Source: CAVVEC01 sp963770485 (GTDB lineage Bacteria > Acidobacteriota > Terriglobia > Terriglobales > Acidobacteriaceae). Taken from it: 64,000 nt of DNA. A model generated the notes under the pieces. That model was not told the DNA's origin. It saw only the letters and a program-made list of their open reading frames with translations, and did not search any database. Where the stretch lies: the NCBI GenBank assembly GCA_963770485.1, contig CAVYPX010000016.1, forward strand, positions 806,001-870,000, given 5' to 3'. The translations under genes and the position numbers were made by a program. Shown here in pieces: positions 35,703 through 43,753 of this stretch (its first letter is position 1; every line of letters begins with the position of its first letter).

Positions 35703-36758
35703 ATGAAGTCTCGCTCGCCCACTCTTGAAGGCTTCCGCGCCATTCTCCACCGGCCTTCTTTCGGCCTGGCGGAAATCGCTTGGCGGTGGAGTTTTGGCGC
35801 CGCCACCACACTGCTGCTTGCGTTTTCTTTCCTCGAATACCTGGACACATTGCCCGTCACTCAAGGCGATTTGGTGCTGCTGGGGACTCGACAGCCCTTG
35901 CTGGTTTCCCAGGCAATGCTGCACATTTTCCGGGGCAGCACTTTTCGTGCGATCGAGGCCGTCATTGTACTTGCTCTCACCCTAGGGATCGCATGGATTG
36001 GAATCGCTTCCCTGGGGCGAGCGGCAACGCTCAAGGCCCTGCTGGCTTACTTCCGCGACGCCCACGATTTAGGCCGTTCGGAGGGTCAGTCGAATCTCGG
36101 CCCGACACAAGCGAAGCACGGGTCGCTGCGTTCGCTTTTCGGTCTGAACTTCTTACGGGTGGGAGCGGCGCTCGCGGCTGCGATCGGTTGCCTGGCCGCA
36201 TTCCTCCTCGGTGGGGCTGCAACCTCCGCCAGCGATCTCGCGCCCGGCAGCGCTATGCTCATCATCCTGACGGTTGTCATGCTGGTGTGGGTGGCGTGGT
36301 CCGTTGTGAGTTGGGTTCTTTCGTTCGCCGCAATATTTGCGGTGGCTGACGGTCAAGACGCGTTCGGCGGGATTGCCGCAGCGGTCAATCTGTGCCGGAC
36401 CCGCGCGGGATCCGTCGTTGCGGCCGGGACGTGGTTTGGCCTGGGTCACGTCGCCGCGTTCGTGGTCGCTACCTCTGTCGTCGCTTTTCCCCTGGGTTTT
36501 GCCGGAGTGCTCCCCGCCGGCATGGTCCTGGGCGGCGTCCTGCTGGTGACCCTTCTCTATTTTGCCGTGGTGGATTTCTTATATATGGGGCGGTTGGCGG
36601 CATATGTGGCCATTCTGGAGTTTCCAGACCCGCGAACGGTGCCGGCGATCGCGTTGCCGCCCCACAGCACTCAGCCTTCAGCGCTCATTCCGGCACGCGA
36701 AGGAGTTGATCCAGCGGAATTAATCTTGAGCGATGTTCCCCTGGCAACCGGCAACTGA
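35703..36758 (+). CDS. Multi-pass membrane protein, unknown function
   Basis: A 351-residue integral membrane protein. Hydrophobic helices occur near residues 40-55, 80-100 (AIEAVIVLALTLGIAWIGIASL), 150-170 (FLRVGAALAAAIGCLAAFLLGG), 185-215 (AMLIILTVVMLVWVAWSVVSWVLSFAAIFAVADG), 250-300 and 290-310. The cytosolic start is positively charged and the end is Pro-rich. The last codons (GCAACTGA) run into the tandem repeat that follows, so the C-terminus may be set by the repeat. I recognise no family, and the ATG has no strong ribosome site. Confidence 0.75.
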   Translation: MKSRSPTLEGFRAILHRPSFGLAEIAWRWSFGAATTLLLAFSFLEYLDTLPVTQGDLVLLGTRQPLLVSQAMLHIFRGSTFRAIEAVIVLALTLGIAWIGIASLGRAATLKALLAYFRDAHDLGRSEGQSNLGPTQAKHGSLRSLFGLNFLRVGAALAAAIGCLAAFLLGGAATSASDLAPGSAMLIILTVVMLVWVAWSVVSWVLSFAAIFAVADGQDAFGGIAAAVNLCRTRAGSVVAAGTWFGLGHVAAFVVATSVVAFPLGFAGVLPAGMVLGGVLLVTLLYFAVVDFLYMGRLAAYVAILEFPDPRTVPAIALPPHSTQPSALIPAREGVDPAELILSDVPLATGN

Positions 36759-36882
36759 CCACTCAGAACCGAGAACTGACCACTCAGAACTGACACTGAC
36801 CACTGAGAACCGACTACTGACTACTGACTACAGACTACTGACTACAGACTACTGACTACAGACTACTGACTACTGACTACTG
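36751..36882. repeat. Short tandem repeats (CTGACTACAGACTA)
   Basis: A run of degenerate units built from CTGACCACTCAGAAC, then an ordered 14-base unit CTGACTACAGACTA repeated about three times and ending CTGACTACTGACTACTG. It starts at the stop codon of the preceding gene and reaches to 40 bases before guaA. It is low-complexity, lacks spacers and so is not a CRISPR array. Confidence 0.85.
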
Positions 36883-36925
36883 TTCTCCCTCTTTACACTT
36901 ACCTTCCGATTTGAGACACTCGTCC

Positions 36926-38530
36926 GTGGAAACCCAATCCATCGTTGTCCTCGACTTTGGAGCGCAGTACTCCCAACTCATTGCGCGCCGCATCCGCGAA
37001 CAGAATGTCTTCTCGGTAGTGCTTCCTTGCACGGCCAGTCTCGACGAAATCCGCGCCTATTCGCCCGTCGGAATCGTTCTCTCCGGCGGTCCTTGCTCGG
37101 TTTACGACCGGGATGCCCCATTCGCCGACCCTCGCGTATTCAGCCTCGGCGTGCCCATGCTCGGGATCTGCTACGGGCTGCAGTTGATGGTGCACACGCT
37201 TGGCGGCAAAGTCCGCGCCGCCGATAAGCGCGAGTACGGCCATGCTCGGGTCGAAATCAAGGAAGATTCACTCCTGTTTCGCGATATTCCCAGGAATCTT
37301 TCGGTCTGGATGTCGCACGGCGATGAGGCGGTGGAGTTGCCGCCCGGTTTTCGTCTGACGGCCAGTTCGCCCAACGCGCTCGCGGCCATTGAGAATCCCG
37401 AGAAAAAGATGTGGGCTGTGCAGTTCCATCCCGAGGTCCTCCACACCCAGCACGGAACCGACATCCTGCGCAACTTCGCTCTGGTTATCTGCGGCGCGCA
37501 GCCCACGTGGACCCCGCAGCATTTCATCGAAGCAACGATCGCAAATGTGCGCCAGAGCGTGGGCAGCGGTCGCGCCATCTGTGCGCTTTCGGGAGGCGTC
37601 GATTCCGCCGTCGCCGCCACCCTGGTGGATCGTGCTCTACGCGACCAAGACGGTTCTTCGCGGCTGACGTCCATCTTTGTGAACAACGGTGTGCTGCGCA
37701 AGGACGAATTCGAAAAGGTGCAACAGAACTTGCGCGACAAGCTGGGCCTGCACGTGGTCGCGGTTGATGCCAGCGAGCGCTTCTTGCGCCGGCTGTCTGG
37801 TATTACCGATCCGGAGGCGAAACGCAAGATTATCGGCAACGAATTTATCGCCGTGTTCGAACAAGAGGCGCGCAAGATCCTGGAGTCGGCAGGCGCTGGC
37901 CCTGCAGCGGCAGAACGTGACAGTTCCGCCGCTTTCGAAAAAGTCTGGCTGGTCCAGGGCACGCTTTATCCCGACGTCATCGAATCGCGCTCGGTGCGCG
38001 GGCCGTCGCAAGTCATCAAGTCGCATCACAACGTCGGTGGCCTGCCGGAAAAAATGAGCCTCAAGCTCATCGAGCCGCTGAAGGAATTATTCAAAGACGA
38101 AGTCCGCAAGATCGGCCGCGACCTGGGCGTGTCGGAAGACATCCTGCAACGGCAGCCGTTCCCCGGCCCGGGGCTGGCCGTGCGCATCGTCGGCGAGGTC
38201 ACGCCGGAACGGTTGGCCATCCTGCGCGAGTGCGACGACGTCGTCGTGGGCGAAATCAAGAAAGCCGGCCTCTACTCGAAAGTCTGGCAGTCCTTCGCGG
38301 TGTTGCTGCCGGTGATGTCAGTGGGAGTCATGGGCGACCAGCGGACCTACGCTTACACGTGCGCGGTTCGCGCCGTGCACTCCGAAGATGGCATGACTGC
38401 AGACTGGGTTCCGCTGCCGCAGGAAGTTCTCAAGACAATCTCAAACCGCATCGTAAATGAAGTCAAAGGCGTGAACCGCGTGGTTTACGACATCACGTCG
38501 AAGCCGCCGGGCACGATTGAGTGGGAATGA
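36926..38530 (+). CDS. guaA: GMP synthase (glutamine-hydrolysing)
   Basis: Converts XMP to GMP using glutamine and ATP. The class I glutamine amidotransferase domain comes first, with the nucleophile Cys82 (ICYG) and His168/Glu170 (FHPEV). The ATP pyrophosphatase domain follows with SGGVDS at 222-227 and the dimerisation tail ends KPPGTIEWE, the conserved C-terminus. Start is probably GTG 36926 (SIVVLDFGAQYSQ at the N-terminus, as usual for the family); TTG 36911 is the alternative. Length about 534 residues is normal. The ~40 bases before the start lie next to the tandem repeat. Confidence 0.96.
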   Translation: METQSIVVLDFGAQYSQLIARRIREQNVFSVVLPCTASLDEIRAYSPVGIVLSGGPCSVYDRDAPFADPRVFSLGVPMLGICYGLQLMVHTLGGKVRAADKREYGHARVEIKEDSLLFRDIPRNLSVWMSHGDEAVELPPGFRLTASSPNALAAIENPEKKMWAVQFHPEVLHTQHGTDILRNFALVICGAQPTWTPQHFIEATIANVRQSVGSGRAICALSGGVDSAVAATLVDRALRDQDGSSRLTSIFVNNGVLRKDEFEKVQQNLRDKLGLHVVAVDASERFLRRLSGITDPEAKRKIIGNEFIAVFEQEARKILESAGAGPAAAERDSSAAFEKVWLVQGTLYPDVIESRSVRGPSQVIKSHHNVGGLPEKMSLKLIEPLKELFKDEVRKIGRDLGVSEDILQRQPFPGPGLAVRIVGEVTPERLAILRECDDVVVGEIKKAGLYSKVWQSFAVLLPVMSVGVMGDQRTYAYTCAVRAVHSEDGMTADWVPLPQEVLKTISNRIVNEVKGVNRVVYDITSKPPGTIEWE

Positions 38531-38585
38531 GGAAACAGTCGTTGGCCGTTCGTCGTTGGCAATAACCACGTGCGGACAGCCGCTC

Positions 38586-38984
38586 TCATGCATGGACCAC
38601 CCTCAACCCCAGCTCTTTCTCGAAGGCATCAAAGTCGCGGTCCCGATGCAGCAGTTCATGCCCCGCTTCCAGGCAAAAAGTCGCGATCAAACAATCGATG
38701 GTTTTGCGCACGGTGTGCCCATGCTGTCGCAGGATCTGGTAGTTTTGGGCTGCGGCGATTGCCAACTTGCTGCCTCCGGTTTCAAAGATGGAGAAGCGCT
38801 GCAAGAGTTCATCTCGAATCTGCGAGAAGGCGGTGGGCTGGCGAATACCCTGAAGTACTTCGCACAAAATCAGGTCGGTAAGCCCGATGCGTCGGCTGGA
38901 CATCTGGCGGTTCAACCAATCGGTTTGAGGATTCTCAAGGCCGCGCAGATAATCGATCCACACGGTCGTATCTACGATGACCAT
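38586..38984 (-). CDS. vapC: PIN-domain toxin (VapC-like)
   Basis: A 132-residue PIN domain ribonuclease. The acidic metal-binding residues are Asp5 (VIVDTTVWIDYL), Glu (LILCEVLQG, near residue 42), Asp (KTIDCLIATFC, near 97) and the final Asp pair in HRDRDFDAF. VapC toxins cut tRNA or rRNA and are blocked by the VapB antitoxin encoded 5 bases upstream. The gene order antitoxin then toxin is normal. The module is convergent with guaA and has lower-key neighbours, so it may be a mobile or recent acquisition. Confidence 0.93.
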   Translation of the reverse strand: MVIVDTTVWIDYLRGLENPQTDWLNRQMSSRRIGLTDLILCEVLQGIRQPTAFSQIRDELLQRFSIFETGGSKLAIAAAQNYQILRQHGHTVRKTIDCLIATFCLEAGHELLHRDRDFDAFEKELGLRVVHA

Positions 38985-38989
38985 GAGTT

Positions 38990-39193
38990 TCAGTCAGGGA
39001 CGCGACTGAGGCGAGATTGTTCAAGATCGCCCTCCCACTGTACCTTCCCGCGAAACTTGCGAAAGGCTCCTTGGCCATGGGTCTCTGCAAGCAACCTTAA
39101 CGCGGTCTCCACGGTCGCCTTCTTGGTTCGTGCGCCACAGCTCTTCATGGCCTTGCGCATCAACCGATCATCAATCTCAATATTGGTTCGCAT
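38990..39193 (-). CDS. vapB: VapB-type antitoxin
   Basis: A 67-residue protein with a ribbon-helix-helix-like N-terminus (MRTNIEIDDRLMRKAMKSCGARTKKATVETALRLL), typical of the VapB/DUF2191 group, and a short basic C-terminus expected to fill the VapC active site. It begins at ATG 39193 and is followed after 5 bases by vapC. The pair should autoregulate through the palindrome in its promoter. Confidence 0.92.
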   Translation of the reverse strand: MRTNIEIDDRLMRKAMKSCGARTKKATVETALRLLAETHGQGAFRKFRGKVQWEGDLEQSRLSRVPD

Positions 39194-39218
39194 AATTCAC
39201 GCAACCTCTTGATGTGTA

Positions 39219-39247
39219 AGTATCTCACATTTATGTGTATACAGCAA
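39219..39247 (-). promoter_or_regulatory. vapBC promoter with CACAT-TT-ATGTG operator
   Basis: On the minus strand a -35 box TTGCTG (39242-39247) and a -10 box GATACT (39219-39224) are separated by exactly 17 bases. Within the spacer lies the perfect palindrome CACATTTATGTG (39226-39237), a likely VapBC operator site. The start codon is 26 bases downstream of the -10 box. Confidence 0.6.
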
Positions 39248-39377
39248 CAGGGGTTAACAAACCGAGAAAACCATTGTTTGCGCCTCGAATAGCGGGTGTG
39301 TGCCCAGGACGATGTCGGTCAATCTTACTCGATGAGTAACCGCCCGGTCCCTCCGGCGCGCGGCTAACTATTTCCAC

Positions 39378-40679
39378 TTGCAGTCGTCCGACTATCTTGC
39401 GCGCGACCTGTTCGGAGCCTGTGCCTTGAGCTTTCCCTCAATCGCTCGGTCTTGTCTTTCCCATTTGATGCTCGTTGCCTGGTTGCTGTCTGGGGCCGCT
39501 GGACAGTGTAACCCTGCGAACTCTCCTGCCCTCGAACACGAGATCGACCGGTTTCAGAATCAACTTAAAGGCAACCCAAACGATCCCGTTCTTCTCTACA
39601 ACCTTGCAGCTGACTATGCGGCGAAGTGTGATGGCGCTGCCACCCTGACGCTTCTGCACAGAATCGTAAACCTCCCTGGTGGCCTTGATCCGGAAGCGTA
39701 TCGGGGATTCGCCTTTATCAGAGACTCGGAGGAATTCAAAGCGATCGTGACACAGATCCGTGCCAAGAATCCGCCACGTATACAAAGCCAGCCGGCGTTC
39801 GTGATCAAAGAACCCGACCTCTTCCCGGAGGGTATGGCCTATGCTCGATTCAGCCAGCGCATCTATGCCGGGAGTGTCAAAAGGAAGATCGTATGGACCG
39901 ACAAAACCGGCGAGATACACGATCTGGTCCGGCCGGGCGAGGATGGTTTGGCATACGTGCTCGGCCTGCACATTGATGAAACTCGCAAACAGCTGTGGGC
40001 GGTCAGCTCATTCTTCGGCGACGCGCCCCAGGCTGCGGACATGGTCTCCGGGTTGTTCCAATACGATCTGGTCACCGGCAAGCGCTTGAACACTTACGTT
40101 CCACCTGATCGAACTGGAGGATTCAACGACGTAACCGTTGTGCCCTCGACAGGAGAGGCCTATACCACCAACACCGGCAACGGCGCGGTCTACGTCGCTA
40201 AGACTGGATCTCGCGATCTCCAGGTTTACTTGCCAGAAGGAACCGTGCCGGGCGCGAATGGAATCGCCCTGAGCGCCGACGAGAAGACTCTCTTTGTGGC
40301 TGGCGACTTCGGGATTACCCGCGTTGATCTAGAGACAAAATCTGCGGCCTTGCTTCCAACGCCGGCGGAGGTCATCGATGCCAGCATCGATGGCCTGTAC
40401 TTCTACCGGCAATCGCTAGTGGGCATTCAGAACGGCATCCATCCCGGGAGAGTCGTCCGCTTCTATCTCGATTCCACGCTGACGAAAATCACGCGCGGAG
40501 AAATCCTGGAAACTTACAATCCCGCGTTCGAAAATCCCACCACCGGCTGCCTGGATGGCGACTCGCTCCTGTTCATGGCCAATACGCAACTTCATCGATG
40601 GACACCGGGCAAGCCCACGCCGCCAGTGCGTGAGTTGCATGACATTCAGATTCTCCGCATTGCCCTGGCCAAGGACTGA
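39378..40679 (+). CDS. Exported SMP-30/gluconolactonase-like propeller protein
   Basis: Up to 433 residues. The N-terminal ~45 residues are export-signal-like (SHLMLVAWLLSGAAGQC). A helical, TPR-like stretch follows (IDRFQNQLKGNPNDPVLLYNLAADYAAKCDGA, to ~95). Beyond residue 140 the protein is an SMP-30-like six-bladed propeller with FPEGMAYARFSQRIYAGSVKRKIVW and GFNDVTVVPSTGEAYTTNTGNGAVYV, then LFVAGDFGITRVDLET. Such domains bind divalent metal. The likely start is TTG 39378 or ATG 39468; neither has a good ribosome site. Function uncertain. Confidence 0.75.
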   Translation: MQSSDYLARDLFGACALSFPSIARSCLSHLMLVAWLLSGAAGQCNPANSPALEHEIDRFQNQLKGNPNDPVLLYNLAADYAAKCDGAATLTLLHRIVNLPGGLDPEAYRGFAFIRDSEEFKAIVTQIRAKNPPRIQSQPAFVIKEPDLFPEGMAYARFSQRIYAGSVKRKIVWTDKTGEIHDLVRPGEDGLAYVLGLHIDETRKQLWAVSSFFGDAPQAADMVSGLFQYDLVTGKRLNTYVPPDRTGGFNDVTVVPSTGEAYTTNTGNGAVYVAKTGSRDLQVYLPEGTVPGANGIALSADEKTLFVAGDFGITRVDLETKSAALLPTPAEVIDASIDGLYFYRQSLVGIQNGIHPGRVVRFYLDSTLTKITRGEILETYNPAFENPTTGCLDGDSLLFMANTQLHRWTPGKPTPPVRELHDIQILRIALAKD

Positions 40680-40757
40680 TTTGTGGGGCATGAAATTCGG
40701 CTTACCGAAACCAGCGCCGCACCGTGGCTTGGTCAGGGTAGCGCTAGCGCCTGCATA

Positions 40758-40789
40758 GAAAAAGGCGTGCCGCGGCATCCAGCACGCCT
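40758..40789 (-). terminator. Rho-independent terminator of the lacD-type gene
   Basis: AGGCGTGC (40763-40770) and GCACGCCT (40782-40789) form a perfect 8-bp stem; on the minus strand it is followed by TTTTTC. It lies 19 bases past the aldolase stop. Confidence 0.85.
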
Positions 40790-40807
40790 GGAATATTCTT
40801 CCTAAAC

Positions 40808-41815
40808 TTACACGTGCGCCATGGCGGGCTGAACGTCGTAGATCGCATGCCACGAAGTCGCAGCCTTCAGCCGCTCATTCACATTATTGATGTTCTTCAC
40901 GCCTTCCGTGTGCAGCCACTTGCGGAAAGCTTCCGCGCCATGCTTCGCGTAGATCGGAATGCCGTCTTTCCAGGTCGCGCGGCCACAAAGCACGCCGTTG
41001 AACTTCACGCCGGATTCGCCCGCCAGTTCCAAAGCCTCGGTAAACTCGGCATTGCTCACGCCCGCTGACAGATAAATAAAAGGCTTGGTCGCCACCTTCG
41101 CCGCCTTTAGAAAAAGATCCGCAGCTTCCTTCCTGCTGTACGCTTTCTGCCCAGCGTACGCCTTGGCGCCCTCGACGAACTTCATATTCACCGGCACTTC
41201 CACCTTCAACACATCCACGCCATAGCGGTCCTTGGTGAACTCGCGCATACTTTCGATGACGATCTCCGGCTTCTTCTTGGCATACTCGAAGCCCTTCTCA
41301 TCAGCCCCTTCTTCGTAACCCACGAACTCCAGAAAGTATGGAATGTCGTTGGCCCGGCATTCATCGCCGATGCGCTCCACCCAGGCATGCTTCTTGTCGT
41401 TCACATCTTTGGGATCGAACGGCGTGTAATAAAGCAGGATCTTGACGCAATCCGCGCCCGCTTCTTTCAAGCGACGTGCCGACCAGTGATCGAGCAGATC
41501 GCCCAGGCGGCCGGGGCCGGTCTTGTCGTACCCGGTTTTTTCATAGGCCAGCAGCAGGCCCGCGTTTTTGGCGCGGCGTTTGGAGGCCGGGAGCCCCCAC
41601 TCGGGGTCGAGCAGGATCGCGCTCGCGTGCGGCGTCAAAACTTCGGCAACCAGCGACTTGAACTCTTCCATCATGGCATCGCCGACTTCGCTGCCTTTTT
41701 CCTTCGCCAGCGATTTTTGCAGGGAACCGCGCTGGTCCATGGCGGCGGCGGCGATCACGCCACGGTCGTTGGACACTCGTTTCAGGCCAGCCAGCTTTCC
41801 AGGTGTAAGTTTCAT
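40808..41815 (-). CDS. lacD: Tagatose-1,6-bisphosphate aldolase (LacD-like class I)
   Basis: A 335-residue class I aldolase. The family's lysine and phosphate-binding residues are hinted by DVLKVEVPVNMKF and FIYLSAGVSNAEFTEALELAGESGVKFNGVLCGRATW. The opening MKLTPGKLAGLKRVSNDRGVIAAAAMDQRGSL matches the LacD/class I FBP aldolase-like pattern. It should split tagatose- or fructose-bisphosphate into triose phosphates. Substrate choice cannot be set from sequence. AGGAGA precedes ATG 41815, and a terminator follows the stop, so it is monocistronic. Confidence 0.88.
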   Translation of the reverse strand: MKLTPGKLAGLKRVSNDRGVIAAAAMDQRGSLQKSLAKEKGSEVGDAMMEEFKSLVAEVLTPHASAILLDPEWGLPASKRRAKNAGLLLAYEKTGYDKTGPGRLGDLLDHWSARRLKEAGADCVKILLYYTPFDPKDVNDKKHAWVERIGDECRANDIPYFLEFVGYEEGADEKGFEYAKKKPEIVIESMREFTKDRYGVDVLKVEVPVNMKFVEGAKAYAGQKAYSRKEAADLFLKAAKVATKPFIYLSAGVSNAEFTEALELAGESGVKFNGVLCGRATWKDGIPIYAKHGAEAFRKWLHTEGVKNINNVNERLKAATSWHAIYDVQPAMAHV

Positions 41816-41970
41816 AGATGTCTCCTATCAGTGCGTTTTGAATTCCACCGAGGTGACGCTTCGAATCAAAGCGGCCCATATTGTAATACTTTTCGACGAT
41901 TGGCGGCAGTGCCGGGCAACCACGAGTCGGCCGAGGTTTCAGCGGGAAGGTGCGCTCTCGAATCGGTAGG

Positions 41971-42420
41971 TCAGCGTTCCTTTGGTGTCTTCCCCGAGCG
42001 CGAACTGCCAAAAGGATTCTCAATGCGCACACCAGCAATCATCTGTCCCTGGTTGAAATCCTCCGAAATGATTCGAGCCGCACCGCCCTTGAGAGCCGAC
42101 GCCACGATCAGAGCGTCCCAAAAACCGATCCTTGCTTCATCCTCGATTCTGAACGCGGCCGAAATTTCAGCGGGTGTGGTTTCGACGCACCAGCTGGTGT
42201 ATTGGCTGACGATGTTACGCGCCGAGGCCCTGGGCACAGGCGACGCAATCTTGCGCGTGACATTCACATAGAATTCCTGAAGCACCTGCATGCTCAGGAA
42301 TCCGCCCTGTCCTTCCCAAAGATCATGAAGCAACTGGCGTGCGATCTGGCGTTTTGCGCCGGCGTCGATGTCGTGCGCATAAATCAAAACATTCGTATCC
42401 ACGAAGGCCCTAGCGTTCAT
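41971..42420 (-). CDS. PIN-domain toxin of a second TA pair
   Basis: A 149-residue PIN domain protein (start M4, ATG 42420; M1 at 42429 is an alternative). Acidic residues: Asp in FVDTNVLIYAHD, Glu in LQEFYVNV, Asp in FWDALIVASAL and Asp in SEDFNQG. It is expected to be an RNase toxin partner of the upstream antitoxin, whose end it overlaps by 11 bases. This overlap supports coupled expression. It is a VapC-type protein of a different subgroup from the one at 38586. Confidence 0.9.
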   Translation of the reverse strand: MNARAFVDTNVLIYAHDIDAGAKRQIARQLLHDLWEGQGGFLSMQVLQEFYVNVTRKIASPVPRASARNIVSQYTSWCVETTPAEISAAFRIEDEARIGFWDALIVASALKGGAARIISEDFNQGQMIAGVRIENPFGSSRSGKTPKER

Positions 42421-42664
42421 GCAGTTCATCCCGGCTGGCGCGGATCACTCCACCCAAATGAAACCCTCGGTCGAGCAGCCCAATCGCTTCTCGTTTCGCG
42501 CGCTCGTAGGCTTCGTCTTCGCCGACCAGATGTTCGATCTGCTCCGCCAGCAGGCCGCTGATGGATGTAGATCGCCGCGCCGCGAGGACCTTCGCCTTTT
42601 GAAGGGTTTGCCGGCTGAGGCTTATTGTGACGTTCTGCTTCTTGATGCTCTGTGAAGTCTGCAT
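42410..42664 (-). CDS. RHH-type antitoxin of the second TA pair
   Basis: An 84-residue protein. The N-terminal part (KQNVTISLSRQTLQKAKVLAARRSTSISGLLAEQIEHLVGED) is a ribbon-helix-helix DNA-binding domain of CopG/Arc type; the C-terminal ~25 residues (LLDRGFHLGGVIRASRDELHER) form the toxin-binding tail. The upstream region carries three evenly spaced CACGTG palindromes, a natural set of binding sites. Confidence 0.88.
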   Translation of the reverse strand: MQTSQSIKKQNVTISLSRQTLQKAKVLAARRSTSISGLLAEQIEHLVGEDEAYERAKREAIGLLDRGFHLGGVIRASRDELHER

Positions 42665-42686
42665 AATTTGTGAGTATCACGTAATA

Positions 42687-42717
42687 CACGTGTAGCACGT
42701 GTAGCACGTGTTGTCAA
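42687..42717 (-). promoter_or_regulatory. Three CACGTG sites at 9-bp spacing with a TTGACA box
   Basis: CACGTG occurs at 42687-42692, 42696-42701 and 42705-42710, each 9 bases apart. On the minus strand TTGACA (42712-42717) lies just before them and a TACACG-type -10 box is 17 bases on. The repeats are probably the autoregulatory operator of the antitoxin. The exact -10 box is uncertain. Confidence 0.55.
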
Positions 42718-42750
42718 GGCAATATTGCGACAGCCGCCGCCCGACCCGGC

Positions 42751-42822
42751 TTTGTGTTTACGAATCTTAGCTGGGGGGCGCGGAGAGTGAATGCATTGGA
42801 AACTCCTCGTTGTAAACACAAA
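42751..42822. repeat. 11-bp perfect inverted repeat, 50-base interval
   Basis: TTTGTGTTTAC (42751-42761) is inverted at 42812-42822. It lies in the gap between the TA operator and rph, with no coding sense in between. It may be the remains of a mobile-element end or a regulator site. Confidence 0.45.
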
Positions 42823-42861
42823 ACAAAGGAACTTGACGCATCGTTCTCGGCGGTGAAGAGC

Positions 42862-43599
42862 TCACTGCCTCAACGTCAGCGTCCCCAGAATCGCCTGCTG
42901 CTTGGCGATCAGCGCCTGCACTCCTTGCCCTGCCAGGGCCATCATCTTTCCCAGTTGCGGTTCGTCAAAGACTTGGTGCTCGGCTGTGGCCTGCACGTCA
43001 ACGAACTTGCGGCCTGCGGTCATCACGAAATTCATGTCCACATCCGCGCGCGAGTCTTCTTCGTAGGCCAGATCGAGCAGGATTTCGCCGTCCACAATCC
43101 CGACGCTCACCGCCGCAACGAAATCCCGCAGGGGGACCGAGGTCAGAGTCCCGGCCTCAACCAGCTTCTCCAGCGCCAGCCCGAGCGCGACGAAAGCGCC
43201 AGTGATGGATGCCGTGCGTGTGCCGCCGTCCGCCTGGATGACGTCGCAGTCGATCCAAATCGTACGCTCGCCGAGCCGTTCCAGATCGGTGACCGCCCGC
43301 AGCGAGCGCCCGATCAGCCGCTGAATCTCATGCGTGCGCCCGCCCGGCCGGCCTTTGGTCACTTCCCGTGGCGTGCGCGTCAAGGTGGCGCGCGGAATCA
43401 TGCTGTACTCCGCCGTGACCCAGCCCTTCCCGCTGTTCCGCATAAACTGCGGGACGGTTTCCTCGATGGAAGCGGTGCAAATCACGCGGGTGTTGCCGAC
43501 TTCGATCAGCACCGACCCCTCCGCCGTGCTGATGTAATCGGGCAGGATGTTCACCGGGCGCATCTGGTCGGGCGTGCGGTTGTCCGAACGATAAACCAT
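42862..43599 (-). CDS. rph: Ribonuclease PH
   Basis: A 245-residue phosphorolytic 3'-5' exoribonuclease that trims tRNA 3' ends. Characteristic blocks are SVLIEVGNTRVICTASIEE, GWVTAEYSMIPRATLTRTPREVTKGRPGGRTHEIQRLIGRSLRAV, IWIDCDVIQADGGTRTASITGAFVAL and VDMNFVMTAGRKFVDVQATAEH. Start is ATG 43599 (MVYRSDNR), as family members begin near this motif; a longer frame from 43647 includes repeat DNA. Last gene of a minus-strand block beginning at the DUF1015 gene. Confidence 0.95.
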   Translation of the reverse strand: MVYRSDNRTPDQMRPVNILPDYISTAEGSVLIEVGNTRVICTASIEETVPQFMRNSGKGWVTAEYSMIPRATLTRTPREVTKGRPGGRTHEIQRLIGRSLRAVTDLERLGERTIWIDCDVIQADGGTRTASITGAFVALGLALEKLVEAGTLTSVPLRDFVAAVSVGIVDGEILLDLAYEEDSRADVDMNFVMTAGRKFVDVQATAEHQVFDEPQLGKMMALAGQGVQALIAKQQAILGTLTLRQ

Positions 43600-43632
43600 A
43601 GGCCGCGATTGTAAATGACCGGAGCCGTGAAG

Positions 43633-43746
43633 GTGTAGCGCGGACATTCCTGTCCGCCGCTTCTCAAGTCTTCCTGGCCCGTGACAACACGAACCACTGT
43701 CGGCAACGCAACTTCAAAGCGGCGGACAAGAGTGTCCGCCCCACAC
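43633..43746. repeat. GC-rich palindromic element (GCGGACA..TGTCCGC type)
   Basis: The left arm reads GTGTAGCGCGGACATTCC then TGTCCGCCGCTT; the right arm AAGCGGCGGACAAGAG then TGTCCGCCCCACAC. It separates rph from the GerMN gene and could fold into a long hairpin. Confidence 0.7.
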
Positions 43747-43753
43747 ATCGTCC

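Noticed and set aside
36751..36882. Possible CRISPR array
   Set aside because: The units are 14 bases and contiguous, without unique spacers, and no cas genes occur in the window.
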